From positions 1-39,471 of the forward strand of contig JAWQRO010000416.1 of NCBI GenBank assembly GCA_033557835.1: a stretch of 39,471 nt of DNA, given 5' to 3'. The position numbers were made by a program, and so were the translations under genes. The notes beneath the pieces were generated by a model. It saw only the letters and a program-made list of their open reading frames with translations. It was not told the DNA's origin and ran no database searches. The DNA is from Helochares maculicollis (lineage: Eukaryota; Arthropoda; Insecta; Coleoptera; Hydrophilidae). Below are positions 12,355 through 23,700 of the stretch, piece by piece. How positions within the stretch are numbered: the stretch's first letter is position 1; every line of letters starts with the position of its first letter.

Positions 12355-12830
12355 ATTATGGTCGATAATTAAAATTTCAAGCAAGGAATCTTAAGCGCTC
12401 TCGCCTCTGCCACGTCTGGTAGAACAGCCGTCTTAACATTGTACATGCTCGGCCTGGGGAAGATTATTTCAAACTTGTAGTACAAGTAATATCGAGGAAT
12501 TTTAAGGCCAGACTTCTTCCTTTGTTTAATGAAATTCACGGCGTTGAATTGTTATGAATATATATGAATACTACTTGGAATAGCTGGGAAAATTCTACAT
12601 TTTTACTTGCGTAGAAATTTCTCATTAGAGCCGGTGATTAAAATTTCAAACGGGAGTCTAATCGTGATAGCCTCGAGGACAACTAGTAGAACACAGATCC
12701 TGACATCGAACATGCTATCCTAAGGGGATATCATTGCGAACTTGCCCTTGTATTATTAGGGAGTTCTGCGCCCTTGTTCCTCTGCTTGATGGAAATTGAA
12801 ATTCGGGATGCTATTAAATGAATACGGCAG
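12355..12830. repeat. Two diverged tandem copies, period about 267 bp
   Basis: Copy a (about 12355-12560) and copy b (about 12620-12830) share ordered anchor words: ATTAAAATTTCAA at 12368 and 12637, CATGCT at 12444 and 12711, AACTTG at 12472 and 12739, and TTCC...TGAAATT-like text near 12517 and 12777. The offsets are 269, 267, 267 and 260. The copies differ widely, so the duplication is old. The tract is more G+C-rich than its surroundings. I do not recognise a source element, and no coding frame runs through it. Confidence 0.6.
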
Positions 12831-12835
12831 CTCGT

Positions 12836-13440
12836 CGAATTAATTATGAAACTATTTTGACAACACGTGCCTCCAATTTAATTCCAAATATAATATGCTC
12901 CTTGTTTGTTTCTCAAATGCAGATAGAGAGCAATATTATAGAACTTCGGAATGCTTTTGCTACAATTGACAAAGCTATGACAATTTCAATTCCATTAATT
13001 TTCAACATTGTTTTCACTATGAAGTAAAAATTGTTGTGACAAAGTGGACTACGACCTAATTTGGACAAAAGCTTCGAAATAAACACATTTTGTTAATTTT
13101 TTTTAATTATTTATATACATTGGGAAAGATTCAAACGGATTTTTGAAATATATATTCTAGTGTAAGTATAACTATTAACTTGTTTTTTGTACAAATTCCT
13201 TGGATGACTTTTACTATACAATTTGTCTAAATACGTAAGTGTCAAGTGAAATCGAATAATAATGGGGAAATTGAAAGAATTGCATAAAAGGAGCAGCAAA
13301 ACTAGCTTTAAATAGTAAAAGCAAGAAGATTAACGAAGGAAAAGTAAAACATAAAAGATTCAACTCTTCAATATAATAAATTCCTTACAGAAATATCAAT
13401 GCACTCAGCGAATTACTTGCTGAAAGACAAAAGAAAATAA
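12836..13440. other. A+T-rich spacer
   Basis: The open frames here have no recognisable protein content. The right part merges into the purine-rich strand of the reverse-transcriptase remnant that follows. Confidence 0.4.
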
Positions 13441-13539
13441 TTGGAAATTGAAAAATAGGGAACAAGAAAAATTAAGCATTTGTAGCAGTGGAGAAAGTTA
13501 ACAATGCTTCAACTCTAGACAAATAAGGAAGCACAGTGA

Positions 13540-14485
13540 AAAATTTTTGACACAAAATTAAATGACTGGTAAAGTATGGCGTCAAAAATGGGGTAGAGCT
13601 ATAGAACCAAATCTTTACGTTAAACCACATTGGAGAAAAAGTCGTAAAAGCTCGGAAGAAAATTGATCTGTGCTTCATAGATGGGAGTAAAGCGTAATAA
13701 AAAGACAAAGTTTGTAAAAACTTATACAGAACTAAGATGATTCGATGAAGACTTGACAAAAAATTAAAAGACCAGACATTTTAGCATTTAATAATTTTTT
13801 AAAAGTAGGCTGTGTTGGCTAATGTTAAAAATCATGGTTATGCTGACAGTATGTTCGGAATTACAAAAAACAACCTACAGGATAATTTGCATGTACTACT
13901 TAAATTCTTAGAGAATTTAAACAGAAACAATGATATGAAGTTGTGAAAATGTGAAACACAATATGTAGAAATTGGGAAACTATATGGAATATGGCAAAAT
14001 ATCCATAACGTAAGGATCACAAGAGAAATTTAGAGAAAAATTCTGGATGCAAGTAATTAAATATCATACATCAAAAGTTAAAGCTGAAACAATTAAGACA
14101 ATAGTAAAACCTATATTTATGCACATATTAATCATAAATAGCTAATTGAAGATAGAGAGGTAGACCGAGGAAGCTTTGATATGAGGATTCTGAGAAGAAT
14201 ACCAGTTCAAATTCGATTGAAGAGAATAAAAAACGAAACATACGCAAAGAAACTCAAGCTTTAAACAATAGATGAAATAATACAGTAGGGCCAATTAGGA
14301 TGGCTAGGATGAATTATGCGAAAGAAGGTGATACTGTTTGAAAAATAATTCAAAGCAAAAGAAACAGAAACAGGAAATAAGTATGAAAAATAGCTAGACG
14401 TCAGAAATATTGAACAAAGCTGGAAAGAAAATACCACAAAGCTCGACATCAACACAACTCGATACTTCACAGCAATAGGGTTCTA
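13540..14485 (+). pseudogene. Decayed non-LTR reverse transcriptase (endonuclease-RT type), C-terminal two thirds
   Basis: The plus strand is purine-rich and gives ordered remnants of a reverse transcriptase. QYGVKNGVEL and IFTLNHIGEKVVKARKK (about 13570-13655) correspond to the QYGFRxG region. IDLCFIDGSKA (about 13657-13690) corresponds to the palm motif A region, normally xxFIDYxKAFD. Downstream, DMRILRRIPVQIRLKRIKN (about 14178-14230) and TIDEIIQ-GQLGWLG-IMRK (about 14266-14330) match the characteristic FLRRI...RLxWxGHxxRM tail of this RT group. The palm Asp of motif A is retained, but the KAFD Asp is lost, and the YADD motif was not located. Many stops and frame changes show a very old copy. 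The clade (RTE-like or another) cannot be settled by eye. Confidence 0.72.
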
Positions 14486-14499
14486 TGAATTAAGTAAAT

Positions 14500-15312
14500 A
14501 AATAATAACTTTCCAATTTTGATTACTCAAAATAGAAACGAATATGAATAAAAAATTTACTGAATGAATTCCAAAACTCTCCTGTAAACCTTTGAAGACT
14601 GACCTAATATTTTAAGTTACCATTTCTGCAAATTTGGTTGTCTTATCTTTTTAAGACATTTACTGGTTTTGTAATTGTAACAGCTTCAGCGTTTTTCTCA
14701 TTGTTACTCATAATTCTAATTTAAACAAGAATGTTTCATTATACAGTATTTTAACAACCGAAATTAATTAGTTGCTACACATTTTCTATAAACAGAATTA
14801 AAGTTACTGAATATCAATATTGGTACAATAACCAGTTTAAAAAGTAAATACTATCAGATGCTGATTTTTATTTAAAAGAATAAACACACCACATACATGT
14901 TATTATGGCTACAATTAGTAGATTCTTTGTTCTGCCCTGGTAGACTGTTGTTGATAATGTGATAATGTGAGTAAATATACGGCAACGCATTGTTTGTAAC
15001 ATTTATTGCCTAAATTTTAAAAGTTTAGAAAAGTCAACGGTAGATAGCTCAGCAATAAAGAAAAGAAACTGTTAAAGTAAAGGAAACACTTGCTCATTTC
15101 AAGAAGTAATTTTGCAATATTTCTATACACCAGAGATTATCGACTGTTTTACTTGTGTTAGTGATTTTAAATTTTATCTATATGTGCAAAGGTTGTCAAC
15201 ATCGTTTATATAGTTGTACTTTATTGATTATTTGATGTTATAAATTGTAAATAGTAAATAGAAGAGCAAAAACGAAAATAAATTGCTATTGTTTTACATC
15301 GTCAGACTTATA
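14500..15312. other. A+T-rich spacer before mariner 2
   Basis: No coding frame, RNA gene or repeat was recognised. Confidence 0.5.
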
Positions 15313-15314
15313 TA

Positions 15315-15346
15315 CGAGGTGTATTCAATAAGTATCGCGAATTTTG
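15315..15346 (+). repeat. Left terminal inverted repeat of mariner 2
   Basis: Preceded by TA at 15313-15314; 27 of 32 bases match the reverse complement of 16514-16545. Confidence 0.93.
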
Positions 15347-15520
15347 AATATTCGCGAATTACCTATATTCAAATTTTGATTTTTTTGTGGCGTTATGTTG
15401 GTACTCATATCTCTCACTTATACCGACGAGTTCGGCCATTTTAAATGTTCAATTAATTGTTGACAGCTGGTTTGCTTGCACATGTTTTGGCTCGTCTTTG
15501 ATTTTTACCTATTCAAAAAA

Positions 15521-16460
15521 ATGAACCAAAGAACCTGTATCAAATTTTTTGTGAAAAACGAAATTAATTGCGCGAATGCATTCCGAATGTTGACTGTGGC
15601 ATACGGAGAAGCTACCTTGGACCGAAGCAACGTTTATGGCTGGTACAAAATGTTCTCAGAAGGCCGAGAAGATGTGAACGACGTCGAGTGTGCCGAACGC
15701 CCGAGTCTTCAACAACAGTGGAAAAAATTGATGAAGTGAAGAAAATGGTGTTGGCCAATCGTTGAATCACTGTTAGAGAAGTTGCCGAGGACCTAGACAT
15801 ATCGATTGGCTCGTGCCGTTCGACTTTCATCAATGATTTGGGCATGGGACAGGTCGCCGCGAAATTCGTACCAAAATTGCTCAATTTCGACCAAAAACAG
15901 CTTCGCATAAAAATTGCTAATGAGCTGTTGGACTCTGTCTGCGACGACCCAAATTTGCTCCAGAGGGTCATAACTGGTGAGGAATCGTGGTTTTGCAGTT
16001 ATGACGTGGAAACCAAAGCTCAATCATCACAATGGAAGCTGCCTCACGAACCAAGACCGAAAAAAGCGCGCCAAGTTCGGTCGACTGTGAAAATTTTGCT
16101 TACCGTTTTCTTTGATTGCAGGGGCGTGGTGCATCGTGACCTCTTGCCACAAGGTAGAACGGTCAATAAGGAATATTACCTGCCAGTTATGCGCAAATTG
16201 CGTGAAGCAATCCGCCAGAAACTTTCGGATTTGTGGAAAAAAAATTGGCTTTTGCACCACGATAACGCCTCTGCTCACACATCGTTGCTTGTGCGCGACT
16301 TTTTAGCCAAAAACAACACACTAATGATGCCGCATCTAATATTGACGAGATAAAGATGGCATCGAAGGAGGAGCTGAACAAGATAAAGGAAAATAATTTT
16401 TTTAAATGCTTCGAAGATTGGAAAAAACGTTGGCACAGATGTATATCTCGTGGGGATTAG
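15521..16460 (+). pseudogene. Mariner 2 transposase pseudogene, catalytic triad destroyed
   Basis: Start ATG at 15521 (MNQRTCIKFFVKNEI), followed by an intact-looking N-terminal helix-turn-helix region (AFRMLTVAYGEATLDRSNVY, WYKMFSEGREDVND). A one-base frameshift near 15700 moves the frame to STTVEKIDEVKKMVLANR. A TGA at 15763-15765 follows where Arg is expected, and the frame then continues as ITVREVAEDLDISIGS and beyond to 16334. The first catalytic Asp (normally TGDESW) is Glu here: TGEESW, codon 15979-15981. The second Asp is present in HHDNASAH (16261-16263). Just after LMMP, at about 16334, a deletion removes the SPDLAPCDFF block with the third Asp, and the frame resumes as IDEIKMASKEEL and CFEDWKKRWHRC, ending at TAG 16458-16460. 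The gene could not make a working transposase. Confidence 0.93.
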
Positions 16461-16513
16461 TTTAGGGCACAAAATAGATATTAATGAATAAATAAATAAT
16501 TTTTGAAAAAACA

Positions 16514-16545
16514 CCACATTCGCGGTACTTTTTGAACACACCTCG
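16514..16545 (-). repeat. Right terminal inverted repeat of mariner 2
   Basis: Followed by TA at 16546-16547; pairs with 15315-15346. Confidence 0.93.
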
Positions 16546-16547
16546 TA

Positions 16548-18419
16548 CACAGTATGAAATACCAACGAATTTATATAATTACATAATAAGGATGCAGAAT
16601 TAATCAAACTGCAGTTTTAAATGTTATACATTCTGTAAAATTGTCGTTCTAGTATAAAACAGAAATCACATAATATTTTGTAAGTAGTTACATTTTTTGT
16701 TAATATTTATTCTACTAAGCTATATTAATTTCAAATATAATGCTAGATAAAGTTTGCTTCTCTCCAAAATAAAGCAATACAATAATAAGTAGTGTATGTA
16801 TATGTTATCAAGTATCATATGCTCGGCGGTTGACATTGTGATTAAAAATTGTGGCTATATATTTAAAGACTTAGCGATATTTTTCTAGTTCAAAGGCGTC
16901 ACAAATAATTATTACTCTTTATAAATGAATCAAGAATCATTCCTTCGTTAATTTTACTCAATTTTCTCTACAATATTCTATGTTTTATTATTGTTATTAT
17001 TTTCTCATTTCTTATAAGATTAGCAGCAAAAATAACAACAGCGAATTTGATACGTTATAAATTTTAATAGAAAATTGTACCAATTAATCTTTAACTGGGC
17101 AAAATCAAGTTTGCAAAAACAATTCTAAAGAAGTTCCTATATTACTTTTCACAAATTTTAAATATCCTCCACCGCTTTCATTTTTGTATTACATTAAATC
17201 TACACCTTGCTTTTTATAGTATTTTTATAGCAATGCAAAAAAGTTTCGCCTGACGTGACAAATACAAAGTTCATTCTTTATGAAAGGAGTTGGGGGGTTT
17301 TATATGATACAAGAACAATAAAAGGGAGCAAATTATAATTTTGTGTTCACGCTTATTTTACTGAATTTGTGGCTACTGTTTTTTATTCAGATTACTAAGC
17401 CACTACTTAGTAGTACATGCAATAATACATTCAAAGTTGCTTGGATGAACACGTGAGGCATTCCTATCTTCAACATTTATAAGTAAGGATTTGTTTGCAT
17501 AAGAGAACATTTTCAGCCAACCTACAAATTTTGAATGAAATAAAAAACACACTTATGAATAATATTTATGAACTCTTAAGAGTAACATACAAATATTGTA
17601 AACCTCTTGAAGACCAATTGTAGAGGAAACCATTCAAGACAATTTTTAAAAACCTACAGATGAAACTATTATTGAAAAATCCCAAACAGAAGAGAAAACC
17701 TAAATTTCTATATTCAGAACAAATCAGCTGAGAAGTTTTAAATAAACTTATGAAACCTTATGATTTACGTTTCAATTTTGATTGTAAATCACATATAAGT
17801 TCTGAGAAAAGATTAATCACAAAAGCTAACACTTTTGTGATTTTTTATCCCATGCGTAGAAATACAATTCAGTAGATCTATTTTCATGACTAGTTTTATA
17901 GTATTTAAAAAATATTTAAAGCTCTATCGCTTGAGATACTGCCTATCTTTAAAGTTGATATAACTTCGCTATAATAGCCGTATGCTACACGCATACAAAT
18001 AGACTGTCTAAGCTGGTCAAAACCCCTTAAAATGTTGCAAATCTGCAAATCTTGACAGTGTGAATGGTGTTTTTAAAAGTCGCATGAAGCGTTTTTATGC
18101 ACTGTTGTTAAGTTAAACGTTCATATACATCGATTTCATGTTAACGTATTTAAAATTTGCGAAAATAATAACGGCACATTTTACCTGATGGTTTTAGAAG
18201 CTCTCGTAATAGTATTATTCAGTTACATTTTCAACTGTACACCTTCCAATGTAGTTACAGAATGAATACTTATTTGTCTATATCAAAATTTGGGTTAATT
18301 GTATCGTCTAACGTTGCTAATTTAAAATCGTCTTGTATGTTTAATTCAGATTCAAGTTCGAAGCTATTTATAAACTCAGGAAAATGAATGTTATCTTTGA
18401 CATATTACACAAATAAAAC
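16548..18419. other. A+T-rich non-coding stretch
   Basis: No gene, RNA or mobile element recognised. Confidence 0.5.
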
Positions 18420-18840
18420 CCACCATGTTTTTTAGCATTTCGCCCCAGCACCGTCTGCTTCCCGTCCTTTATAATCTCGTTCGTTTTACATTCGAAAAAC
18501 TCAACAAAACCAACCGAAATAAAGTTAAAATCTTAATACGATTATCATGTATATATATTCTGTTTTAATGTAACAACGTGGGGATCCTCACCCTTTGGTT
18601 AATAATGGCAAGTCATTTATGCATGGCGAAGCCCATACGGTCGTTTAGCTGACTCGGGGAATCTAGTTATATTTTATTCAGTTGCTGTTAGCGAATGGTA
18701 ACTATGCAGATAATGCTAAGTGGCTACCTGCCTTTCTTATCTAATAAACTAGCATGAAGTAAAGGTTGGAGCCGGCAGCATACACAAAGGGTTTTGATAC
18801 TCTCCGTCTAGTTTATACTACCCATTTTCTACAAATTATT
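18420..18840. other. GC-richer non-coding island
   Basis: Base composition rises visibly above the flanks (for example CATTTCGCCCCAGCACCG near 18438 and ACGTGGGGATCCTCACCC near 18577), with no long open frame. This could be a conserved regulatory segment. That is inference from composition only. Confidence 0.3.
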
Positions 18841-19599
18841 TAAATGAGTCGTTGATAGTATGAAACCATAGATCTCCTTAACGCTATATTTTATTACATG
18901 TAAATCATTGTGTTTCCATTCTTGAATAAGAGTGACATAAGTTTTTGAACTATATCAAAAGCTTACTAATTATTAAAAAATCATTTTATTCCTTCACTTA
19001 AATTATTATAAGCTCGATTCAATATTATTTGAAGAGCTACTTTTATCACTTGGAAGTAACTTGATGAAGAAAGAAGCAACGTAACAAGCTCATAGATTCA
19101 TGTAGTTGCGCCTGCTGTATTAGTATGAGGAAGCTTATAATTTATTCAAATTGAGGCCGTTTTGCAACTGACTCGATAAAGCATATCCTCATTTAAGCTT
19201 AGCTGAAAGTGGCGTTTTAATGTTTTATTCCACCAGAGCAATAAAACTAAATAGAGGTATTGGAAAGTTGTTTCAACTTAATGACATTTACTTAGGCTAC
19301 TGCTATCTAAGTAAATTAGTGCTGATGCTTTGTAGTGCTTCATACTCATGTAATTCTATCTGCTTTGAGTTTTATATATTACATCCAAATAAAAGCGAAG
19401 GCCTCTGTATTTCAGAAAATAATTGTATGATTTCCTCGCACTTTTTATGAGTAGGCGATAAAAATCATGTGAAGTAGATCTCAAAAAATCCAGTTCTGAA
19501 ACAACATCAATTGATGGGAGATATTTGAAGGCGCTATGAAAAGTTTATGAAAAGAGCTACAGTAGGATTATAGTTATTTATACTCAGTGAAATTTTAAT

Positions 19600-20340
19600 C
19601 ACACTTTGTCTTCGGGACATCGTATTGACAAATTCACCCATGGCATGGGAAATGATGAGGCACTAATACCTGCCAAGTGCAGTTCACAAAATGCCAATTA
19701 TGGGAATTCGAATATTCAGAGGCCACCAACAAAAGGACATTAATCTGCGAAGCCATTCGCACGGGCTAATTAGCGTTGTGATTTCAATGAGCGATGATAC
19801 ATAATTAGAAATTTACATTTCCCAAAACAATGGTCTCCACTAGAAAATATGACAGTAATCCAGAGCGCTTCCACATTACCCCTTGGGTAAGCAGGGTAGA
19901 GAACACCTGTTTGCATGATTGTACGCCAGTAAATTGAGAACACTGGCATAAATGTTCATCTGCATACAGAATGCCAGCTCGTATCGGCACGAAAAATTTA
20001 ATAAAAAGAGATTGCTTTGTCAGAGCGGATTGGAGACGAGAAAAATCAGCTGGGCACTTATTTCTTCCCCTTTTGTGCAGTTACCGCCATTGTTTATTCC
20101 AGTTTATATTTTTATGCGAATCAAAATCATACATTTTAAATTACGGTGTGATGACATGAATTATTCATATATTCTCGCGTTGCTCGTTATACGCAGCATC
20201 CAAAAATTTAATATTGATTCCGGCCTCCTTCTTTATTCACCAACTGTATTTTTTCGCGCTTCAATCCCGAAAAGTTCGCAGCAAATATACCCTTGCATAC
20301 GAAAATAGACAACAACCAAAATCGTATTATTTGTAAGTAA
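19600..20340. other. GC-richer non-coding island with homeodomain-type words
   Basis: A complex, low-repeat tract contains several TAATTA/TAATTAG words (GGGCTAATTAGCG near 19764 and ATAATTAGAAA near 19801). Overlapping short open frames on both strands (61-118 codons) have no recognisable domain and are best explained by the composition. A regulatory element is possible but unproven. Confidence 0.3.
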
Positions 20341-22400
20341 GGAATCCTACTATGTCAATCAAATTTTTTTGATAGATGTATTCAAGTGAACTGAGATTTT
20401 AGGTGTTAGCAAAATCGATATAAATGGGTTTTATAAAATAACGGGTTTTGTCCTGTAAAATCAGTCTATTCGGTTATACTCAGAGGTACACAGTTTTTAA
20501 TCAAACTATTGGTACTCTTTCTATGAGTACTAAGCCTTTTCATAATCACTGTGAATAAGAAAGTTGTCAAACAAACAAATTCTTTTCTTTTCCTGAAGAA
20601 GTGTAGCTAAATCGAGACATATTCAACTGTTAGCATAGAGCAAAATATATTCTGTTCTGCAAATAAAAGTTATGTAGACGAAACTTAAATTTCAGATACT
20701 TAAAAAATCGATATCTTGCAAGGATATATGGAAAATTTGGAGCCAACAGATAAATATTATTTAAATTTAAAGAAATTTTACTATAGCTCTCAGTGAAGAG
20801 AAAACTATAGAAATTAGCTCATATCTCTTAAGCACTCAATGCTTTAAATAGCGCTAGTATTGCAATGAACATTTATTCATAAATTGATAACTACACATAT
20901 TTTTAAATCTTGTCAAATATTTAACATGTCAGTTCTTAAATTCAATGAATAATTAAGTCATGCCCATGTTCTTATATTTGTAAAACCTAGATATCCATTA
21001 ATTATAATCAATAAAAAGAAAATAGACTGCTTTCTTAGTAGTCTGCTCATTAAGTTTTGATTTACTTCTGAGAATGGCGAAAAGATGAGGATAGTAAAAC
21101 ACCAATCAGTGGGAAATAGGTATGAACTGTATTTATTGCGGATTATGATAGATTCAGTTCTATATCGAAAAATAAAAATTAAAGTCTTTATTACCGTAAA
21201 CAACTAATAGCATTTAACTTATTCTTTATCATCATATTTAATAAACTTGAAAATATTATAGTTGTCAGAGATTGAAATGGAATAGGAAGAAATAAAAGCA
21301 AGTTTAATAAACAAAAGGGGGAAAGTGATTATTTCATATTCAAACACAAAGATATTCACGAAATGAAGGAAATGGAGCAAGATATAGCTAGTAATTAGTA
21401 GAAATTTGAAGAGAAAAGAAAACAAACAAAAGAAGAGAGACATGCGGGGAAAATATTTGGTTAAAAAATCAAAGAAATAAAACACCAGCAAACATAAGCT
21501 AAGAGTTTGAAGGATTAGTTGGATACAAAAAAGCTTGTAAACAAAAAAATTATCAAATAAACATATAGGAATAGAGTTATACACCATAGAAATAAATGAC
21601 AGTGTAAAAGAAGAATGGAGAAGAGAGAACGTATAGCTGGTTAGGATATTTAGAAACAAAAACTCTGAAACTACAAAAACTACAGAGTTTAAACAAAACT
21701 CATAGAAGTATAAAGGGAAATTAGAAAAGTAACAGTGTGAAAAAATGGACAGGAAGTTGATAATAGTTAAAAAATGCAAAAAAAATTTATAGGACTATTA
21801 AACTATGAAGGTAAAAAATAAACGCAACAGATAAACACTGATATATAAATATTGACCAAAAAAGGACAAATGAATTTCATACTGTAGAACAAATGCATAA
21901 TGATAATATTAATCCCAGCAGAAAATGACAACATAGCAACTGAAATGGCAAATATATGGAACAAAATGGAGCGAGACAATCAAGAACTAATTATGCAACT
22001 ATTGAACAAATAAATACATATCTGCTTTAAAAAGTGCTGAAACATTGGCGATGTGTAATAAAAACAGAAAAATAAAAATCTGAACTAAAAAATTCTAGAT
22101 AAAAAACAAGAGAAATAATAAATAAGTTTGCAACAAAAGCTAAGCAAGAAAACATATTGGAAAATAAAAGAGAATTACTTAAGTAAAATTATGTTTGGGG
22201 TTAGCATGGAAATTGGCTAGACCAGTCTACAGATATCAAAACAAATTTTAGATGAGGAAATCATAAAACTGAACATTAGCTAAACACAAATAAACACTAA
22301 CTTAATAGATATCGCAGAAGAAACAAAAAAGTAATATCAAAATCAATGAAAAATCACAAAAATAGAAAAATATTCTTCAAATACTCTGTTCATAGTGTTC
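20341..22400. other. A+T-rich stretch with strand asymmetry (purine-rich plus strand, 21.2-22.4 kb)
   Basis: From about 21200 to 22380 the plus strand is strongly A/G-rich and the minus strand T/C-rich, which leaves an artificial 186-codon minus-strand open frame (21219-21779) made mostly of Phe, Leu, Ser and Ile. Short plus-strand fragments such as NIATEMANIWNKMERDNQE (about 21933-21990) look coding, so a very old retroelement is possible, but no motif is diagnostic. Confidence 0.35.
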
Positions 22401-22414
22401 TTTAATTTTTTTCG

Positions 22415-22805
22415 AATAATTTCATTTTAAACTGCAGCATAGAATTTTTGCTTTGTTAATATATTTTTAGGATTTTCATTTACTAAAAATTCAACTGTTT
22501 GAGCATTATCACCCGAAATATGATAGTTTAAAATACGATATGTACATTTATCAATATAAGTGAATGTATCAAAACAAGTTGTCGAAGTAACTGTTAGTAT
22601 AGTGCAGTAATGATTTCACAGTTATAGGTTATAAGGCGAACTAATATCGGTATTTTTTCTTCTTAAAGCATCCAACATTTTTTCAACTCTTTAAAGTCAA
22701 TCCGCCATTTCATCATAAGGTGGTCTATAATTATACAATACTGCATTTATTATTTTTTTCCAATGCAATGCAGAAGCTGTACATTTAATACAACCTCTTT
22801 CTTCT
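22415..22805 (-). pseudogene. Unidentified protein-like frame with Cys-rich segment, interrupted by stops
   Basis: One minus-strand frame stays in register for about 125 codons with five stops and has protein-like composition. It reads GCIKCTASALHWKKIINAVL, then YNYRPPYDEMAD, VEKMLDALRRKNTDISSPY, and TYIDKCTYRILNYHISGDN, ending VNENPKNILTKQKFYAAV. The first block, with paired Cys followed by a region where FLYWCH- or GCM-like zinc fingers carry HNH, is loosely reminiscent of zinc fingers found in some transposon-derived proteins; the His pair is not preserved here. I do not recognise the protein. It may be a broken transposon or a broken host exon. Confidence 0.3.
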
Positions 22806-23029
22806 GTTTTTTATATCAATGTTTGCACAGCCGCACTCGCAGCTAATTAGCCATTCAAGGATTGTTGTAAATGGTGAAGCTGAGAGACTTTGAGTAGTTT
22901 TATGTTTTGTGTTAATTAATTTGTGAATTATGAGTGCATACAGATAGTATAGGGGGAAAGAATTGCATTAAAATTCAGTCTAATGTATGAATTATAGATA
23001 AAGGTAATTGTAGTTTACTTTTAACCCTC

Positions 23030-23700
23030 TTAAAATTCGTTAAAAGGAGTTGAAATGTGGAGAGAGGTGAGATTTCCAGAAGAGTATGCCACCAAAGAAT
23101 AAATGGTTGAGATCTGCAACTGCTCCTCAGGAGCAAAGAGGATCTGGTATCAGACCTATATTATGTAAATATTTGGGGGAGAGAACATGATTCTGATTCT
23201 TTATGCAAATAAAATAAATTCTATGTTTAAATCTTTTTTGGCATTAAATCATGAATTAAGAAAAATCTTCGGATGGAGAGATCCGAAATTAGTCGCCCTA
23301 GCTATAGATGATTGTTTCCAAAGGGACTGCCATGTGTTAAGCATGCTTTTTTACTTTAGGAATCATTTCGAAATGTTCTCGACTTGATTGATCAACTGAA
23401 TCCAAAAGTAAGCCAGATTTTGCCAATATGTTTAGTTTCTCATTTCTTGGGATGTTATTATGGGAAGGAATCCATAAAAGAGTTACAGAATCTCCAATTT
23501 GAAACATCTTGAATAATTCCGTTTTAATACGAATTTCAACAAGTTTGCTAGCCATAGAAAAGGATGGCTTATTGATTAATGATAGGACACTCCGAAAATC
23601 TGAACAGATAAGAAATACAACCTCTGTGAAGTGATTTTTTTTATATCCATTTAATTCAGTTTTACCGTAATGACCTACACCACCACGTGAATTTTGTTTT
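23030..23700 (-). pseudogene. Non-LTR retrotransposon RNase H and zinc-tail remnant
   Basis: On the minus strand, reading from about 23650 downwards: VVFLICSDFRSVLSLINKPS (the Asp block of RNase H) and then IGDSVTLLWIPSHNNIPRNE, followed by KLNILAKSG (the His block; the usual ADxLA Asp is Asn here). Farther on, GLIPDPLCS-GAVADLNHLF appears at about 23080-23140, matching the C-x-C-G...D-x-NH tail that follows RNase H in these elements, with one Cys replaced by a stop. No reverse-transcriptase domain was found upstream, so only the 3' end is left. Confidence 0.8.

Larger units (their letters stand above)
15315..16545 (+). mobile_element. Mariner transposon 2, clear ends, inactive
   Basis: The terminal inverted repeats are well preserved: the left end (15315-15346, starting CGAGGTGTATTCAATAAGTA) and the reverse complement of the right end (16514-16545, starting CGAGGTGTGTTCAAAAAGTA) agree at 27 of 32 bases. 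TA flanks both ends (15313-15314 and 16546-16547), the standard mariner target duplication. Total length is 1231 bp, close to full length. It is the youngest-looking element in the window but carries a broken transposase. Confidence 0.95.

Noticed and set aside
15040..15060. GGTAGATAGCTCAGC-like text resembling a tRNA A box
   Set aside because: No matching B box (GGTTCGANTCC) within range and no cloverleaf stems.
21219..21779. 186-codon minus-strand open frame
   Set aside because: It is almost entirely Phe, Leu, Ser and Ile, as expected for the complement of an A/G-rich tract with few stop words; there is no domain, and it is not evidence of a membrane protein gene.
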